From assembly GCF_006716465.1 (NCBI RefSeq), contig NZ_VFPB01000002.1, positions 372,001-436,000 on the forward strand: a stretch of 64,000 nucleotides of DNA. The letters are read 5' to 3'. The stretch comes from Pseudoxanthomonas sp. 3HH-4. Lineage in GTDB: Bacteria > Pseudomonadota > Gammaproteobacteria > Xanthomonadales > Xanthomonadaceae. Positions 34,984 through 43,752 of the stretch are shown here, in pieces (positions within the stretch are counted from its first letter, which is position 1; every line of letters starts with the position of its first letter). The notes below the pieces were generated by a model that made no database searches, was not told where the DNA came from, and was given only the letters and a program-made list of their open reading frames with translations. A program made the translations under genes and the position numbers.

Positions 34984-36234
34984 TCAGCCGAAAAGATCGG
35001 CCTGGCGCGGTGCGGGCGCCAGTTCGCGTCGCAGGCGCGCCGGATCGTCCAGGCGCTGGCGCGGGTGGTGGTCCAGCAGCACCACGAACGGCAGCACCTT
35101 CTGCAACGGTGCACGCAACCGTGCCAGGTCCGCGACACGCAGCCGGCCCTGCCGGCGCGAATCGACGATGCGCTGCACGTTGCGCGCACCCAGGCCGGGT
35201 ACACGCAGCAACATCTCGCGCGGCGCGGCGTTGAGGTCGACAGGGAACCGGTCCGAATGCCGCAACGCCCACGCCAGCTTGGGGTCGACATCCAGGTCCA
35301 GCATGCCGCCCTGCGCGCCGGTGTCGCCGACGATCTCCTGCACGTCGAACCCGTAGAACCGCAGCAGCCAGTCCGCCTGGTACAGGCGGTGCTCGCGGAG
35401 CAGTGGCGGTGCCCTCAGCGGCAGCTGCGTGGAGGCATCGGGAATGGGGCTGAAGGCGGAGTAGTACACGCGACGCATGCGGAACCGGGTGTACAGCGCG
35501 TCGCTGGCGACCAGGATCGCACGGTCATCCGCAGCGTCGGCGCCCACGATCATCTGCGTGCTTTGCCCGGCCGGCGCGAACTTCGGCGGACGCTTGCGCT
35601 TGGGCTGCGCCTCCTGCCGGGTGGGCTTCGCCGCCAGGATGCGTGTGTGCAGCTCGCCCATCGCATCGCGGATGCCCTGCGCCTGCTTCTGCGGCGCCAG
35701 CTGCTTCAGGCCCTCTTCCGTCGGCAGTTCCACGTTGATGCTCAACCGGTCCGCGTAACGGCCGGCGGCGGCGAGCAGTTCCGGCGAGGCCTCCGGAATG
35801 GTTTTCAGGTGGATGTAACCGGCAAAACGGTGGTCTTCGCGCAGGCTGCGCGCGACCTCCACCAGCTGCTCCATGGTGTAGTCGCCATTGCGGATGATGC
35901 CGCTGGAGAGGAACAGGCCCTCGATGTAGTTGCGTTTGTAGAACTCCAGCGTCAGCCGCACCACCTCGGCGGTGGCGAAGCGTGCGCGCGGCACGTTGCT
36001 GGAGACTCGGTTGACGCAGTAGGCGCAGTCGTAGATGCAGAAGTTGGTCAGCAGGATCTTCAACAGCGACACGCAGCGCCCGTCAGGCGTGTACGAGTGG
36101 CAGATGCCCATGCCCTCGGTGCTGCCGATGCCCCCCTTGCCCAGTGAATGGCGCTTGCCTGCGCCGCTGGACGCACACGATGCGTCGTACTTCGCCGCAT
36201 CGGCCAGGATCGCGAGCTTGTCCTTCAGTTGCAT
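34984..36234 (-). CDS. Putative DNA modification/repair radical-SAM protein (TIGR03916-type)
   Basis: 416 residues. The [4Fe-4S]-SAM motif is CIYDCAYC (about 68-75). Other family signatures are KYDASCASSG near the N-terminus, SSGIIRNGDYTMEQLVEVAR and LHTRILAAKPTRQEA. The C-terminus has a helix-hairpin-helix (LLRVPGLGARNVQRIVDSRR), a DNA-binding element. Members are nearly always paired with the DUF4130 protein that follows, which argues for a joint role in repair or modification of DNA bases. The reaction is not known. Confidence 0.9.
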   Translation of the reverse strand: MQLKDKLAILADAAKYDASCASSGAGKRHSLGKGGIGSTEGMGICHSYTPDGRCVSLLKILLTNFCIYDCAYCVNRVSSNVPRARFATAEVVRLTLEFYKRNYIEGLFLSSGIIRNGDYTMEQLVEVARSLREDHRFAGYIHLKTIPEASPELLAAAGRYADRLSINVELPTEEGLKQLAPQKQAQGIRDAMGELHTRILAAKPTRQEAQPKRKRPPKFAPAGQSTQMIVGADAADDRAILVASDALYTRFRMRRVYYSAFSPIPDASTQLPLRAPPLLREHRLYQADWLLRFYGFDVQEIVGDTGAQGGMLDLDVDPKLAWALRHSDRFPVDLNAAPREMLLRVPGLGARNVQRIVDSRRQGRLRVADLARLRAPLQKVLPFVVLLDHHPRQRLDDPARLRRELAPAPRQADLFG

Positions 36235-36454
36235 GGCGTCATGGTATCCGGCGCACGCTCATGCGATGAGACGATGCGGGGCATCGGCGCATGCAATCGC
36301 GGCCCCACCCTCACCCTGCGGACAGCGCCACGCGCTGTCCGCCCTGAATGAAGGCGATGGCATTCGACATGACGGGCATGCGAGCGCGGGCACATGTGCA
36401 GCGACGGTTCCGGTTTCCGGCCCCGACAGGAGACCAGAAACCTCGGAACGCCCG

Positions 36455-37237
36455 TCAGAAGTCGAAGCGTGCGGCGATGGAGATCGGCACCGATACGCGC
36501 TTGCCGGTATCGTTGATCGAACCCAGGCCCAGGCCGCCGATGGCGCTGTCATCGCCTTCCAGATCGGCGACGTAGCGCACGCCCGCCTGCGCGGTGATGC
36601 TGAAGGTCTCGTTGACCGGGATCAGCACGCCGATATCCACACCGGCGCTGGCCGCCCACTTCTTTTCGGTAAAGGGCGCGTTCTCGATGGTGATGGCCGC
36701 ATCAGGGATGTCGAACGTGGCGCGGATGTCGTCGGTCTGGGTGGCGCCCAGGCGGCCGGCGATGAACGGGCGAGTGTACCCCGGTTGCATGAAGTAGTAC
36801 CGGTATCCGGCTTCGACCGTCAGCGCCTTGTAGTCGCTGAAGGTCCCGTAGACCGGCAGTTCGGTATTGAGTGCCGGCACGAAGGCACCGCCCACGCGCA
36901 CGGTGCCAGGATCGGTCTCAGTGCGCCGCAACTGGCCGAAGATCTCCGCCCGATCGCTCAGTCCGTACGAGAATTCGAGACCGTACGTCGTCGCCTGGTC
37001 GTAAATGTCTTCATGCGTGCGCGGCTGGATGCGCAACTCCGCACTGATGCCGGCCAGATCCGGATTGAGCGGCCCGAGGTCGGGCACCGGCGCCACCGCG
37101 CCATCATGCACATCGCCACTGACGGGCGTATCCACGCCACCGAACAACGACATCGAGAACTTGCCCTGCTCGGGGCCGGACGCGAACGCGGGAGTGGAAA
37201 CAGCGAGCAACACCAAGCCAGCCAACCTTGTGTTCAT
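36455..37237 (-). CDS. Outer-membrane beta-barrel protein
   Basis: 260 residues. A signal peptide (LAGLVLLAVSTPAFA) is followed by alternating amphipathic strands, for example GLEFSYGLSDRAEIFGQLRR, TVEAGYRYYF and FSITAQAGVRYVADLEG, ending in the strand ISIAARFDF with terminal Phe, the signal for outer-membrane insertion. The length suits an 8-10-strand barrel. No specific family is recognised; it could be a structural or small-solute pore. Confidence 0.8.
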   Translation of the reverse strand: MNTRLAGLVLLAVSTPAFASGPEQGKFSMSLFGGVDTPVSGDVHDGAVAPVPDLGPLNPDLAGISAELRIQPRTHEDIYDQATTYGLEFSYGLSDRAEIFGQLRRTETDPGTVRVGGAFVPALNTELPVYGTFSDYKALTVEAGYRYYFMQPGYTRPFIAGRLGATQTDDIRATFDIPDAAITIENAPFTEKKWAASAGVDIGVLIPVNETFSITAQAGVRYVADLEGDDSAIGGLGLGSINDTGKRVSVPISIAARFDF

Positions 37238-37498
37238 GACGGTATCCAGGATGAAGGGTGGGATGCCGTGGCGTGATGCACACGACGCCTCCCTTACGCG
37301 TATACGCGCGGGTTGGATTCACTCCTTGATGCGGCGAGGCGGCAATGGTGTTTTCTTCACGCGCCCTGCACGCGCGTGAATGGGTAACGCATCGCCTGTT
37401 GGTCCTGCGCGACGACTGCATGCACCGCCGCGTTTCGTCACCAGGGGACGGGATGGATGCAATCCGTTGGAAGGTGGAATGTGCGGTGCCCCGCGACG

Positions 37499-37828
37499 CT
37501 AATGGACAGCGCGCACCCACGGCGCGAGGAGACGCAACCAGTGCGCACGCCAGGTGAGCACGAACGCGGTGGTGAGCGCGCCCGCCACGAGACTCATCAC
37601 CCACACCAGCACCGCCATGGAGGCGTGGTCGACCACCAGGCACAGGGCCAGCGCGACGACCAGACCGACGGCACCCAGCAGGCGCAACAAACCCGGCGTA
37701 TGACGGGAACATCCGCGAGCCCATACCTGCTGCGCGTGGGGCTGCATCGACAGGGCCAGCCAGCCCATGCCGGCGAGGCTGGAGAGCAACGCCGCCAGCA
37801 ACAGGCATCCCGCCATGGCGTCAGGCAT
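37499..37828 (-). CDS. DUF3325-like membrane protein of iron-uptake operon
   Basis: 109 residues with three membrane helices (GCLLLAALLSSLAGMGWLAL, LLRLLGAVGLVVALALCLVV, AVLVWVMSLVAGALTTAFVL). It matches the small DUF3325 type that follows PepSY reductase-like genes beside siderophore receptors. The start ATG at 37828 overlaps the end of the PepSY gene by eight bases, so translation is probably coupled. Its activity is unknown. Confidence 0.78.
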   Translation of the reverse strand: MPDAMAGCLLLAALLSSLAGMGWLALSMQPHAQQVWARGCSRHTPGLLRLLGAVGLVVALALCLVVDHASMAVLVWVMSLVAGALTTAFVLTWRAHWLRLLAPWVRAVH

Positions 37829-39488
37829 GCGACGCCTCCACACCGGCCACGCGCATCCCGGCCGCAACGGCACGCCGCTTGAGGATGCGCGCCGTGATGC
37901 ACGCCACGGCGGCGGTCACCAGCAATGACAGGTCAACGCCCGCGACAGGCCAATAGCCCGCACGCAGCGTGGTCAGCAGGTGATCACCCGTCGTCACCCA
38001 GTTCAGCAACACGGCGGCCACTGCCAGCACCGCTATCGCCCCGCATTGCTCGCGCCAGGCTGGATTCGCCATCCCGCGCGCGACCGGTGCGCTGCGCCAG
38101 CCGGCATGCAGCAACGCCAGCACCCAGGTTCCCCAGAAGGCGTAGCGCTCCCAGTCACCGCGTGCCGGCAGGTCCTCTGGCAGCAGGCGGTTGGCGACCA
38201 GTATCCCGAGTGCGGCCAACACCATGCCCGTCACCGTGGTGACGGCCAGGGCATCGACCACCCTCGCGCCCTGGCTGCCACGCTGGGCATGCTGGCGCTT
38301 GCGCTTCTCGACGAAGAACACGAACCCGGTCGCGATGCACACCGCACCCGCCAGCCCGCCCAGCACGTAGAACCAGCGCAGCAACCAGTGGCGGAAGTGC
38401 TGCAGGTGCAGGCCGGTGAGGAATTCGCTGACGCGCCCCACCGGGGTGGCGGCAGGATCCTCGCGGATCAGTTCGCCGGTCGATGCCTTGTAGTGGATGC
38501 CGTCACCCACCAGCGCGATGCGGTCGGTACCCGCACGGTAGACGCTGACGTAGCCATTGGCGTCGCCCACGTGCTGCAGCACCAGGAAGCCGACATCACC
38601 CGCCTTGTCCTTCGCCTCCCAGCGGCGTTGCGCATCGGCCACCATCGCGTCGACATTGGCCAGGCCCGCAGGCACACCCGCGCGCTCGTGCGGCAGGCCG
38701 GTCTCGCGCGCTTCCACTTCCGCGTGCAGGTCATGCAGTCCGTGCAGCTGCGTGTGGCCGAGCGGGAAGTAGTACGTGGCGGCGAAGATCAGCAGGCCGG
38801 TGAACGCGAAGAAGAAGTGGAACGGCAGCGCGACGACACCGGTCAGGTTGTGCAGGTCCAGCACGCTGCGCAGGCGCGCCTTGTCGGGACGGAAGGTGAA
38901 GAACTCGCGGAAGATCTTGCGGTGCATCACCACGCCGCTGACCAGCGCGGCCAGCATCACCAGCGCGGAGAAGCCGACGATCCAGATGCCCAGGTTCTTC
39001 CAGTCCAGCGTCAGACCGTAGTGCATGGGATAGAAGAAGCCGCTGCCGACCTTGAGCCTGTCGTTGGGCAAGGGCGTGCCGTCGCGTGGATCGAGAGTGC
39101 CGTCGGCCCAGATGGTTTCCTCCGGATCCTTCGCATTCGGCACTTCGTACCCCGCGAACACCTGCAGCACCGGGTCGCGGTGGGTAGTGTAGGCGCTCCA
39201 GCTGACCACGGTATCGAAGCGGGCCGGCATCTCGCCGTTGACGCGGGGACGCATCGCGTCCACGGCTGCGGGCAGCGGCTGCATGCCTTCGAAAGCCGGG
39301 CGCAGCACCTTTTCATACGAAGGCATCGGTTGCGGCTCGAAACGCGTGGACGGGATCGCCCAGCGGTCGATCTCGCGATCGAACACCGACAGCGCGCCGA
39401 AGAAGAACGCGGCCATCAGCACGAAGCCCAGCACCAGGCCGAACCAGGTGTGCAGCCATGCCATGGCCTGACGGAAGCTCGGGAACAT
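37821..39488 (-). CDS. PepSY-associated transmembrane protein (siderophore-iron reductase type)
   Basis: 555 residues. The first helix (LHTWFGLVLGFVLMAAFFFG) carries the conserved His-Thr-Trp-Gly motif of PepSY_TM proteins. Two further core helices contain paired histidines (DLHNLTGVVALPFHFFFAFT, HLQHFRHWLLRWFYVLGG), probable heme ligands. Large periplasmic loops separate them and three extra helices close the chain. Related proteins release iron from siderophores by reduction in the periplasm. It sits between DUF3649 and DUF3325 genes downstream of a TonB siderophore receptor. Confidence 0.87.
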   Translation of the reverse strand: MFPSFRQAMAWLHTWFGLVLGFVLMAAFFFGALSVFDREIDRWAIPSTRFEPQPMPSYEKVLRPAFEGMQPLPAAVDAMRPRVNGEMPARFDTVVSWSAYTTHRDPVLQVFAGYEVPNAKDPEETIWADGTLDPRDGTPLPNDRLKVGSGFFYPMHYGLTLDWKNLGIWIVGFSALVMLAALVSGVVMHRKIFREFFTFRPDKARLRSVLDLHNLTGVVALPFHFFFAFTGLLIFAATYYFPLGHTQLHGLHDLHAEVEARETGLPHERAGVPAGLANVDAMVADAQRRWEAKDKAGDVGFLVLQHVGDANGYVSVYRAGTDRIALVGDGIHYKASTGELIREDPAATPVGRVSEFLTGLHLQHFRHWLLRWFYVLGGLAGAVCIATGFVFFVEKRKRQHAQRGSQGARVVDALAVTTVTGMVLAALGILVANRLLPEDLPARGDWERYAFWGTWVLALLHAGWRSAPVARGMANPAWREQCGAIAVLAVAAVLLNWVTTGDHLLTTLRAGYWPVAGVDLSLLVTAAVACITARILKRRAVAAGMRVAGVEASHA

Positions 39489-39498
39489 GTCGGCCTCC

Positions 39499-39813
39499 TC
39501 AGACCAGCAGCGACTGCACGAACGAGCCCGTGCCCGCCAGCAACGCACCGCCGCCGGCCAGTACCGACCACACCACCCACACCCGTCGCGCCGCGAACGC
39601 CCAGAGGAACGCCACCAGGAACGCCAGCACGCCCAGCAGGCTGGCGAGGAACTCGGCATCGTGGAAATCCATGCCGGCGGCGAACATCAGGCTGGCGCCG
39701 GTGGCGACGATGCCCCAGGCGAAGGCATAGCCAGCGAACACGGCGGCGGTGATGCGGGCCACTAGGTGGAGGCGTGGCGAACGGGGAGCAACGGGATGCA
39801 AGATCGTGGACAT
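39499..39813 (-). CDS. DUF3649-like small membrane protein
   Basis: 104 residues with three helices (ITAAVFAGYAFAWGIVATGA, FLASLLGVLAFLVAFLWAFA, VWSVLAGGGALLAGTGSFV). The GYAFAWG and FLWAFAARR pattern fits DUF3649, a small inner-membrane protein encoded between TonB receptors and PepSY proteins. Gaps are 10 bp to the PepSY gene and 40 bp from the receptor, so it is part of the same operon. Confidence 0.8.
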   Translation of the reverse strand: MSTILHPVAPRSPRLHLVARITAAVFAGYAFAWGIVATGASLMFAAGMDFHDAEFLASLLGVLAFLVAFLWAFAARRVWVVWSVLAGGGALLAGTGSFVQSLLV

Positions 39814-39853
39814 GGTGGCGGCGGCTACCGTGACAGGACAGGCGTGGAGGGCA

Positions 39854-42043
39854 TCAGAACCTGTATTCCAGGCTCAGCGACCAATGGCGCGGCGCGCCGT
39901 AGTAGCCGATCTGGTACAGCGTGTTGATGTGCTTCTCATCGGTCAGGTTGCCGACGTTGGCGCGCAGCGTCGCATTCTCGAGGAAATTCCACGCGGCGAA
40001 CGCATTGAGGACGGCATAGCTGCCCTGTCTAACGGTCTGGCCGCTGTAGCTCTCGGTGTTGGAGATGGCGCTCTGCCAGCGGCCACCGATGCCGAACGAC
40101 AGCGCTTCGTAGCGGGGCAGCCGCGCACTGAGCATCAGGTTCGCGGTGCGGCGCGGCACCCAGTTGTAGGTCAGCGTGCCTTCCTCGCCGTCCATCTTCA
40201 GATGCGTGTAGCCGAACACGAGGTCGGTGTACTCGTTGAGCCTGCCGGTGGCCTCGAACTCCCAGCCCTTCGACTCGACGTCCTTGGGCACGTAGTAGTT
40301 CATCAGCGTGTCAGCGTTGTAACCGGCGAACGTCGCCAGCCCTTCCTGCTTGGCGGTGAAATACGCCAGCGTGGTCAGCAGGCGCTTGTCCAGCCATTCG
40401 GCCTTGACGCCCACTTCGTAGTTCACGCCCTTGGACGGCGCCAGATAGAAGCCGTCAAAGTCGCGCTGGTCCTGCGGCTGGTAGATGTCCGAATAGCTGA
40501 CGTAGCCCAGCAGGTCGTCGGTGAAGTCGTAGGTCAGGCCGGCGTAGGGGCTGGTGTTGCTCTCGGTCTCGTCGAACGGATCGATGCCGTTGGCGCCGTC
40601 GCGGTGGTACTCGGCGTAGTTGACGCCGAGGATCGCCTTGAAGTCCTCCGTCAGCGACAGACGGGTGGCGCCGAATGCGCGCCGCAGGCGCTGGTTGAAG
40701 AAGCTCGACCGTTCGCGCGGGCCCCAGGTCGGCTCGGGCACGGCGTCACCCGCGTACGGGAACGCAGGCAGCGGATCGAAGACCGACAGCGACGGATTGA
40801 ACGAATACGTCTGCTCGCTTTCCGCCTGGCTGAGGCCGAACATCGCCTCGTGCTCGCGGCCGAACAGCTGGAAGCGGCCGTTGAGGCTCAGATCCACCAG
40901 GTCCGAGGTCAGTTCGTCCTGGCCCTTGTAAGCCCATCCCAGCAGACCCAGGCGGGTGGCCGGATCGAGGCCTGCGAACGAGTACGCGAAGAACAGCTGG
41001 TCGTCGTTCTCGCCCTTGCGGTGGTTGTAGGTGGCCTTGAGCTGCCAGGCTTCGCTCAGCTGGTGCGAATATTCGACGAAGGCGGCCTGCGTGTTGGTGT
41101 CCCAGTACGCCCAGTCCACCGTCGTAGACGCGCCCACATCCCACGATGGCTGCGTGCCGTCGGTATTCACGAACGGCAGCGCGCCCCACATGTTGCCGGT
41201 GGTGTCGGCCTGCTGCCACGAGTATCCGAATGCCAGCGTGCCGTTCTCGCCCACCTGGCCATCGATCACCGCGTAGCCGAAGGTGCGCTCGCTCTCGAAG
41301 TCGCGCAGGTAGGAATCGGCGTCCTCACGCGCCACGACTACGCGGCCGGCCCATGTGCCGTTGTCGGTGAAGGGCGTGGAGTAGTCGAATTCGACGCGGC
41401 GCTCGCCCCAGGAACCGATCTTCACCCCCACCGAGCCTTCTGCCTCGTTGGTCGGACGCTTGCGAACATAGTTGATGGTACCGGCTGAATTGCCAACGCC
41501 GGTCAACAGACCGTTCGCTCCGCGGATGACCTCCAGCTTTTCGTAGCCGAACGCGTCCATCGCACCGGTGGCGATGCCCCAGTCGTTGGGCATGCCGACG
41601 CCGTCGATCTGCGTGCTCTTGATCTCGAAGCCACGCGCAAGATAGTTGGTGCGGTTGGTCTCCCACTCTTCCACCTGGATGCCGGTGGCCAAGCGCAGCG
41701 CCTCGTTGAGGCTGTCGGCACCGAACTGCGCCATCTGCTCGTTGCTTACCACGCTGATCGACTGCGGCGTCTCCTTGATCGCGAGATCGAGGTTGGTCGC
41801 GCCGTTGCTGACGCGGTTGGCCCGCTGGCCAACGACCATCACCGCATCGAGGTCGGTCGCTGTCGCGGAGGCATCTGCGGCCGCCTGGACGGCAGGCACC
41901 GCGTCCTGCGGCGCGGCGATCGCCGTGCCCGCCGTGCAAGCGAGGGCCATGCAGATGGCGGTACGCAGTCGCGCCGCCATGGCGGGGGTGGCAAGGGAGC
42001 GACGGGCACGGGAAGACAGCAGGAAGGGGGACGTGGAGGGCAT
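39854..42043 (-). CDS. TonB-dependent siderophore receptor
   Basis: 729 residues. The signal peptide ends at TAIAA. LDAVMVVGQRANR is a TonB-box region; the plug (about 80-220) contains KETPQSISVVSNEQM and YEKLEVIRGANGLLTGVGNS, the hallmark of ferric-siderophore receptors of the FhuE/FpvA kind. The barrel ends LSLEYRF. It imports an iron-siderophore complex. The downstream DUF3649-PepSY-DUF3325 genes would reduce and release the iron. A Fur-box-like site lies 90 bp upstream. Confidence 0.93.
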   Translation of the reverse strand: MPSTSPFLLSSRARRSLATPAMAARLRTAICMALACTAGTAIAAPQDAVPAVQAAADASATATDLDAVMVVGQRANRVSNGATNLDLAIKETPQSISVVSNEQMAQFGADSLNEALRLATGIQVEEWETNRTNYLARGFEIKSTQIDGVGMPNDWGIATGAMDAFGYEKLEVIRGANGLLTGVGNSAGTINYVRKRPTNEAEGSVGVKIGSWGERRVEFDYSTPFTDNGTWAGRVVVAREDADSYLRDFESERTFGYAVIDGQVGENGTLAFGYSWQQADTTGNMWGALPFVNTDGTQPSWDVGASTTVDWAYWDTNTQAAFVEYSHQLSEAWQLKATYNHRKGENDDQLFFAYSFAGLDPATRLGLLGWAYKGQDELTSDLVDLSLNGRFQLFGREHEAMFGLSQAESEQTYSFNPSLSVFDPLPAFPYAGDAVPEPTWGPRERSSFFNQRLRRAFGATRLSLTEDFKAILGVNYAEYHRDGANGIDPFDETESNTSPYAGLTYDFTDDLLGYVSYSDIYQPQDQRDFDGFYLAPSKGVNYEVGVKAEWLDKRLLTTLAYFTAKQEGLATFAGYNADTLMNYYVPKDVESKGWEFEATGRLNEYTDLVFGYTHLKMDGEEGTLTYNWVPRRTANLMLSARLPRYEALSFGIGGRWQSAISNTESYSGQTVRQGSYAVLNAFAAWNFLENATLRANVGNLTDEKHINTLYQIGYYGAPRHWSLSLEYRF

Positions 42044-42130
42044 GGGGGGGTGTCGGGGAGGGGAAAGGAAGCGGCGCAGCCGTGGCGGGCAACGACATCC
42101 CCGCCCGCGACATCGCGCGATGCGGACATT

Positions 42131-42151
42131 AAATGCGAATGGTTCTTATTT
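42131..42151 (-). promoter_or_regulatory. Fur-box-like inverted repeat
   Basis: A 21-bp site with halves AAATGCGAAT and GTTCTTATTT around one G; 7 of 10 positions are complementary. It is AT-rich in an otherwise GC-rich region and is placed upstream of the siderophore receptor, where iron-dependent repression by Fur is expected. Not a perfect consensus match. Confidence 0.6.
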
Positions 42152-42268
42152 TGCAAGACCGAGGTGTACCGGTTACCGCGCGAGATGCACGCAATACCGG
42201 CCCGCGGACGCCTTGGCTTGGAACGCCCGCCCACGGGACCCGCAGCGCGTGTCGCGAGCACGCGGACA

Positions 42269-42290
42269 CCCGGCACGTACGGGTGCCGGG
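42269..42290 (-). terminator. Hairpin after chrR-like gene
   Basis: CCCGGCAC (42269-42276) pairs with GTGCCGGG (42283-42290) around a six-base loop, 19 bases beyond the anti-sigma stop on the minus strand. There is no strong T-run. Confidence 0.5.
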
Positions 42291-42308
42291 GCGGCCCGAG
42301 GGCCTCGA

Positions 42309-42983
42309 TCAGAGCTTGAACAGCGGCTGCAGGCGTTGCGCCAGCCAGCCCGGGAAGCGCAGCGGCGCATCCAGCGCGGAAACGCAGATGCAGGCGACAC
42401 CAGGCACGGTCACCGGCTGGTGCTCGACATCGCTGTCCAGGTCGGCCACGTCACCGGGGGCGAAGTGGCCCAGCGCATCGTGGTAGGCGCCGCGCAGGAT
42501 CTGGGTGAGTTCGGTGCCGCCGTGGCTGTGCACGGGCATGCTGCGGCCGGGGCCGATCTTCAGCATCAGCAACGTGCCTGTCGGCGTACCCGCCGCCCGT
42601 ATGCAATGCACGCCCGGCGCCATCCAGCGCCACTTCAAGGCACGGTAGGACGTGCCGAAATAAGGATGCAGCGGCGCCGGCAGGCGATCGTCCGCCTCGT
42701 ACGGCGCGACCCGCGGTGGCGGTGACACCGCGACAGGCTCGTCATCGAGGCCACGCAGCATCGCCTCGCGCAGGACGGCCCGACGTGCTTCGTCCGGGGC
42801 GCCCGGTCCGGGCTGCTGGTGTTCGATCAACTGCCCTCCGATGCACTCGGCCTCCTCCACGCGCGCGCGGCAGTGCGGGCAGGTTTCCAGGTGCGTGGCG
42901 GCGACGATCGCCATCTCGACGGTCAGCGCCCCCGCCGCGTAGCTGAGCAGGGTGGAGGGATCGAGATGATGGTGCGGATTCAC
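42309..42983 (-). CDS. chrR: ChrR-type zinc anti-sigma factor with cupin domain
   Basis: 224 residues. The N-terminal zinc anti-sigma motif is HLETCPHC (His-x3-Cys-x2-Cys) preceded by LLSYAAGAL, as in ChrR. The C-terminal half is a cupin with MPVHSHGGTELTQILRG, the metal ligands His-His-Glu, and a later VEHQP histidine. In Rhodobacter, ChrR holds sigma-E inactive and releases it in singlet oxygen, a process that uses both zinc sites. The GTG start at 42983 overlaps the sigma stop as GTGA, so the two are translationally coupled and made in balanced amounts. Confidence 0.9.
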   Translation of the reverse strand: MNPHHHLDPSTLLSYAAGALTVEMAIVAATHLETCPHCRARVEEAECIGGQLIEHQQPGPGAPDEARRAVLREAMLRGLDDEPVAVSPPPRVAPYEADDRLPAPLHPYFGTSYRALKWRWMAPGVHCIRAAGTPTGTLLMLKIGPGRSMPVHSHGGTELTQILRGAYHDALGHFAPGDVADLDSDVEHQPVTVPGVACICVSALDAPLRFPGWLAQRLQPLFKL

Positions 42984-43606
42984 GACTGACCTCGTACTTG
43001 GCCCTGCAGGCGCAGGAACGCGCGCCGCAAATGCGACTTCACCGTACCCAGCGGCATGCCCAGCTCGTCGGCGATTTCCTGGTGGCTCTTGGCTTCGAAA
43101 TACGACATCCGCATCAACCTCGCCTGCACTGCCGGCAGTTCCTCTATGCGGCGTTGCAGGTGGACGTGCTCGGCGTAGTCCTCCGCCGACGTGAAGGGCC
43201 GGGCCAACTCCTCGTCCGTGCCCTGGCACGCATCCTCCAGCACCTGCACCCAGCCGGGTTCGCGCCGCACGCGGTCGATGTGCAGATTGCGGCCGATCCG
43301 GAACAGCCAGGTGGACACCGCGCCCTGTTGCGGATCGTACATGGCCGCCCGCTGCCACAGGCGCAGCAGCGCCTCCTGCGAGAGCTCTTCCGCCACCGCC
43401 TCGGGACTGCCCAGCCCCCGCAGGTACAGGCACAGGCGCGGCATGAAGTGATCGTAGATGCGCATGAAGCTGCCACGGTCGCGCAAGCGCGCGACCGCGA
43501 TCATCTCGCGGGTCCAGTCATGCGTATCCCGGGTGGAAGGCGTGGGCGTGGACACCGGCCGTGCCGCCCCGCGGGGCGGCGTAATCCTTGTGAAGTCGGA
43601 CGGCAT
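42980..43606 (-). CDS. rpoE: ECF sigma factor, ECF11 (sigma-E/ChrR) type
   Basis: 208 residues. Region 2 is at about 40-110 (FMRIYDHFMPRLCLYLRGLG, ELSQEALLRLWQRA, STWLFRIGRNLHIDRVRRE) and region 4 at 140-205 (LMRMSYFEAKSHQEIADELG, PLGTVKSHLRRAFLRL). The overlapping ChrR-type gene downstream defines it as ECF11-like, the sigma factor of the singlet-oxygen response. The start at 43606 is preferred for length. Its own upstream region carries a putative target site for itself (43642-43671), indicating autoregulation. Confidence 0.88.
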   Translation of the reverse strand: MPSDFTRITPPRGAARPVSTPTPSTRDTHDWTREMIAVARLRDRGSFMRIYDHFMPRLCLYLRGLGSPEAVAEELSQEALLRLWQRAAMYDPQQGAVSTWLFRIGRNLHIDRVRREPGWVQVLEDACQGTDEELARPFTSAEDYAEHVHLQRRIEELPAVQARLMRMSYFEAKSHQEIADELGMPLGTVKSHLRRAFLRLQGQVRGQS

Positions 43607-43641
43607 GGTATGCCAAGCCCCGTTGCTGGTCGTGATGGGCG

Positions 43642-43671
43642 TATGTACGGGCGGGACCGCCTTTTGGATGC
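43642..43671 (-). promoter_or_regulatory. Putative ECF11 promoter of the sigma-chrR operon
   Basis: On the minus strand: GCATCC (-35, 43671-43666), 18-bp spacer ending CG, TACATA (-10, 43647-43642). The -10 is 35 bp from the sigma start codon. The same layout occurs in front of two plus-strand genes nearby, and it resembles the TGATCC-18-TAAGA type reported for Rhodobacter sigma-E. Confidence 0.65.
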
Positions 43672-43692
43672 GGCGCCATCCCGTGTCCGGGC

Positions 43693-43722
43693 GCATCCGC
43701 CCTGCCCCGCGCAGCGTAGGAC
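43693..43722 (+). promoter_or_regulatory. Putative ECF11 promoter of the divergent secreted-protein gene
   Basis: GCATCC (43693-43698), 18-bp spacer ending CG, TAGGAC (43717-43722), 30 bp before the ATG at 43753. It matches the -35, spacing and CGTA core of the sites at 43642-43671 and 44559-44588. Confidence 0.65.
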
Positions 43723-43752
43723 GAACCGGTCCACCACAGGGATTCCAGACAC

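Noticed and set aside
34264..36147. 627-codon plus-strand frame
   Set aside because: Antisense of the DUF4130/radical-SAM pair, whose motifs are unambiguous.
36235..36454. Possible RNA gene between radical-SAM and barrel genes
   Set aside because: No convincing stable fold or promoter/terminator arrangement seen.
37980..41488. Two plus-strand frames of about 580-590 codons
   Set aside because: Antisense of the PepSY protein and siderophore receptor; no motifs.
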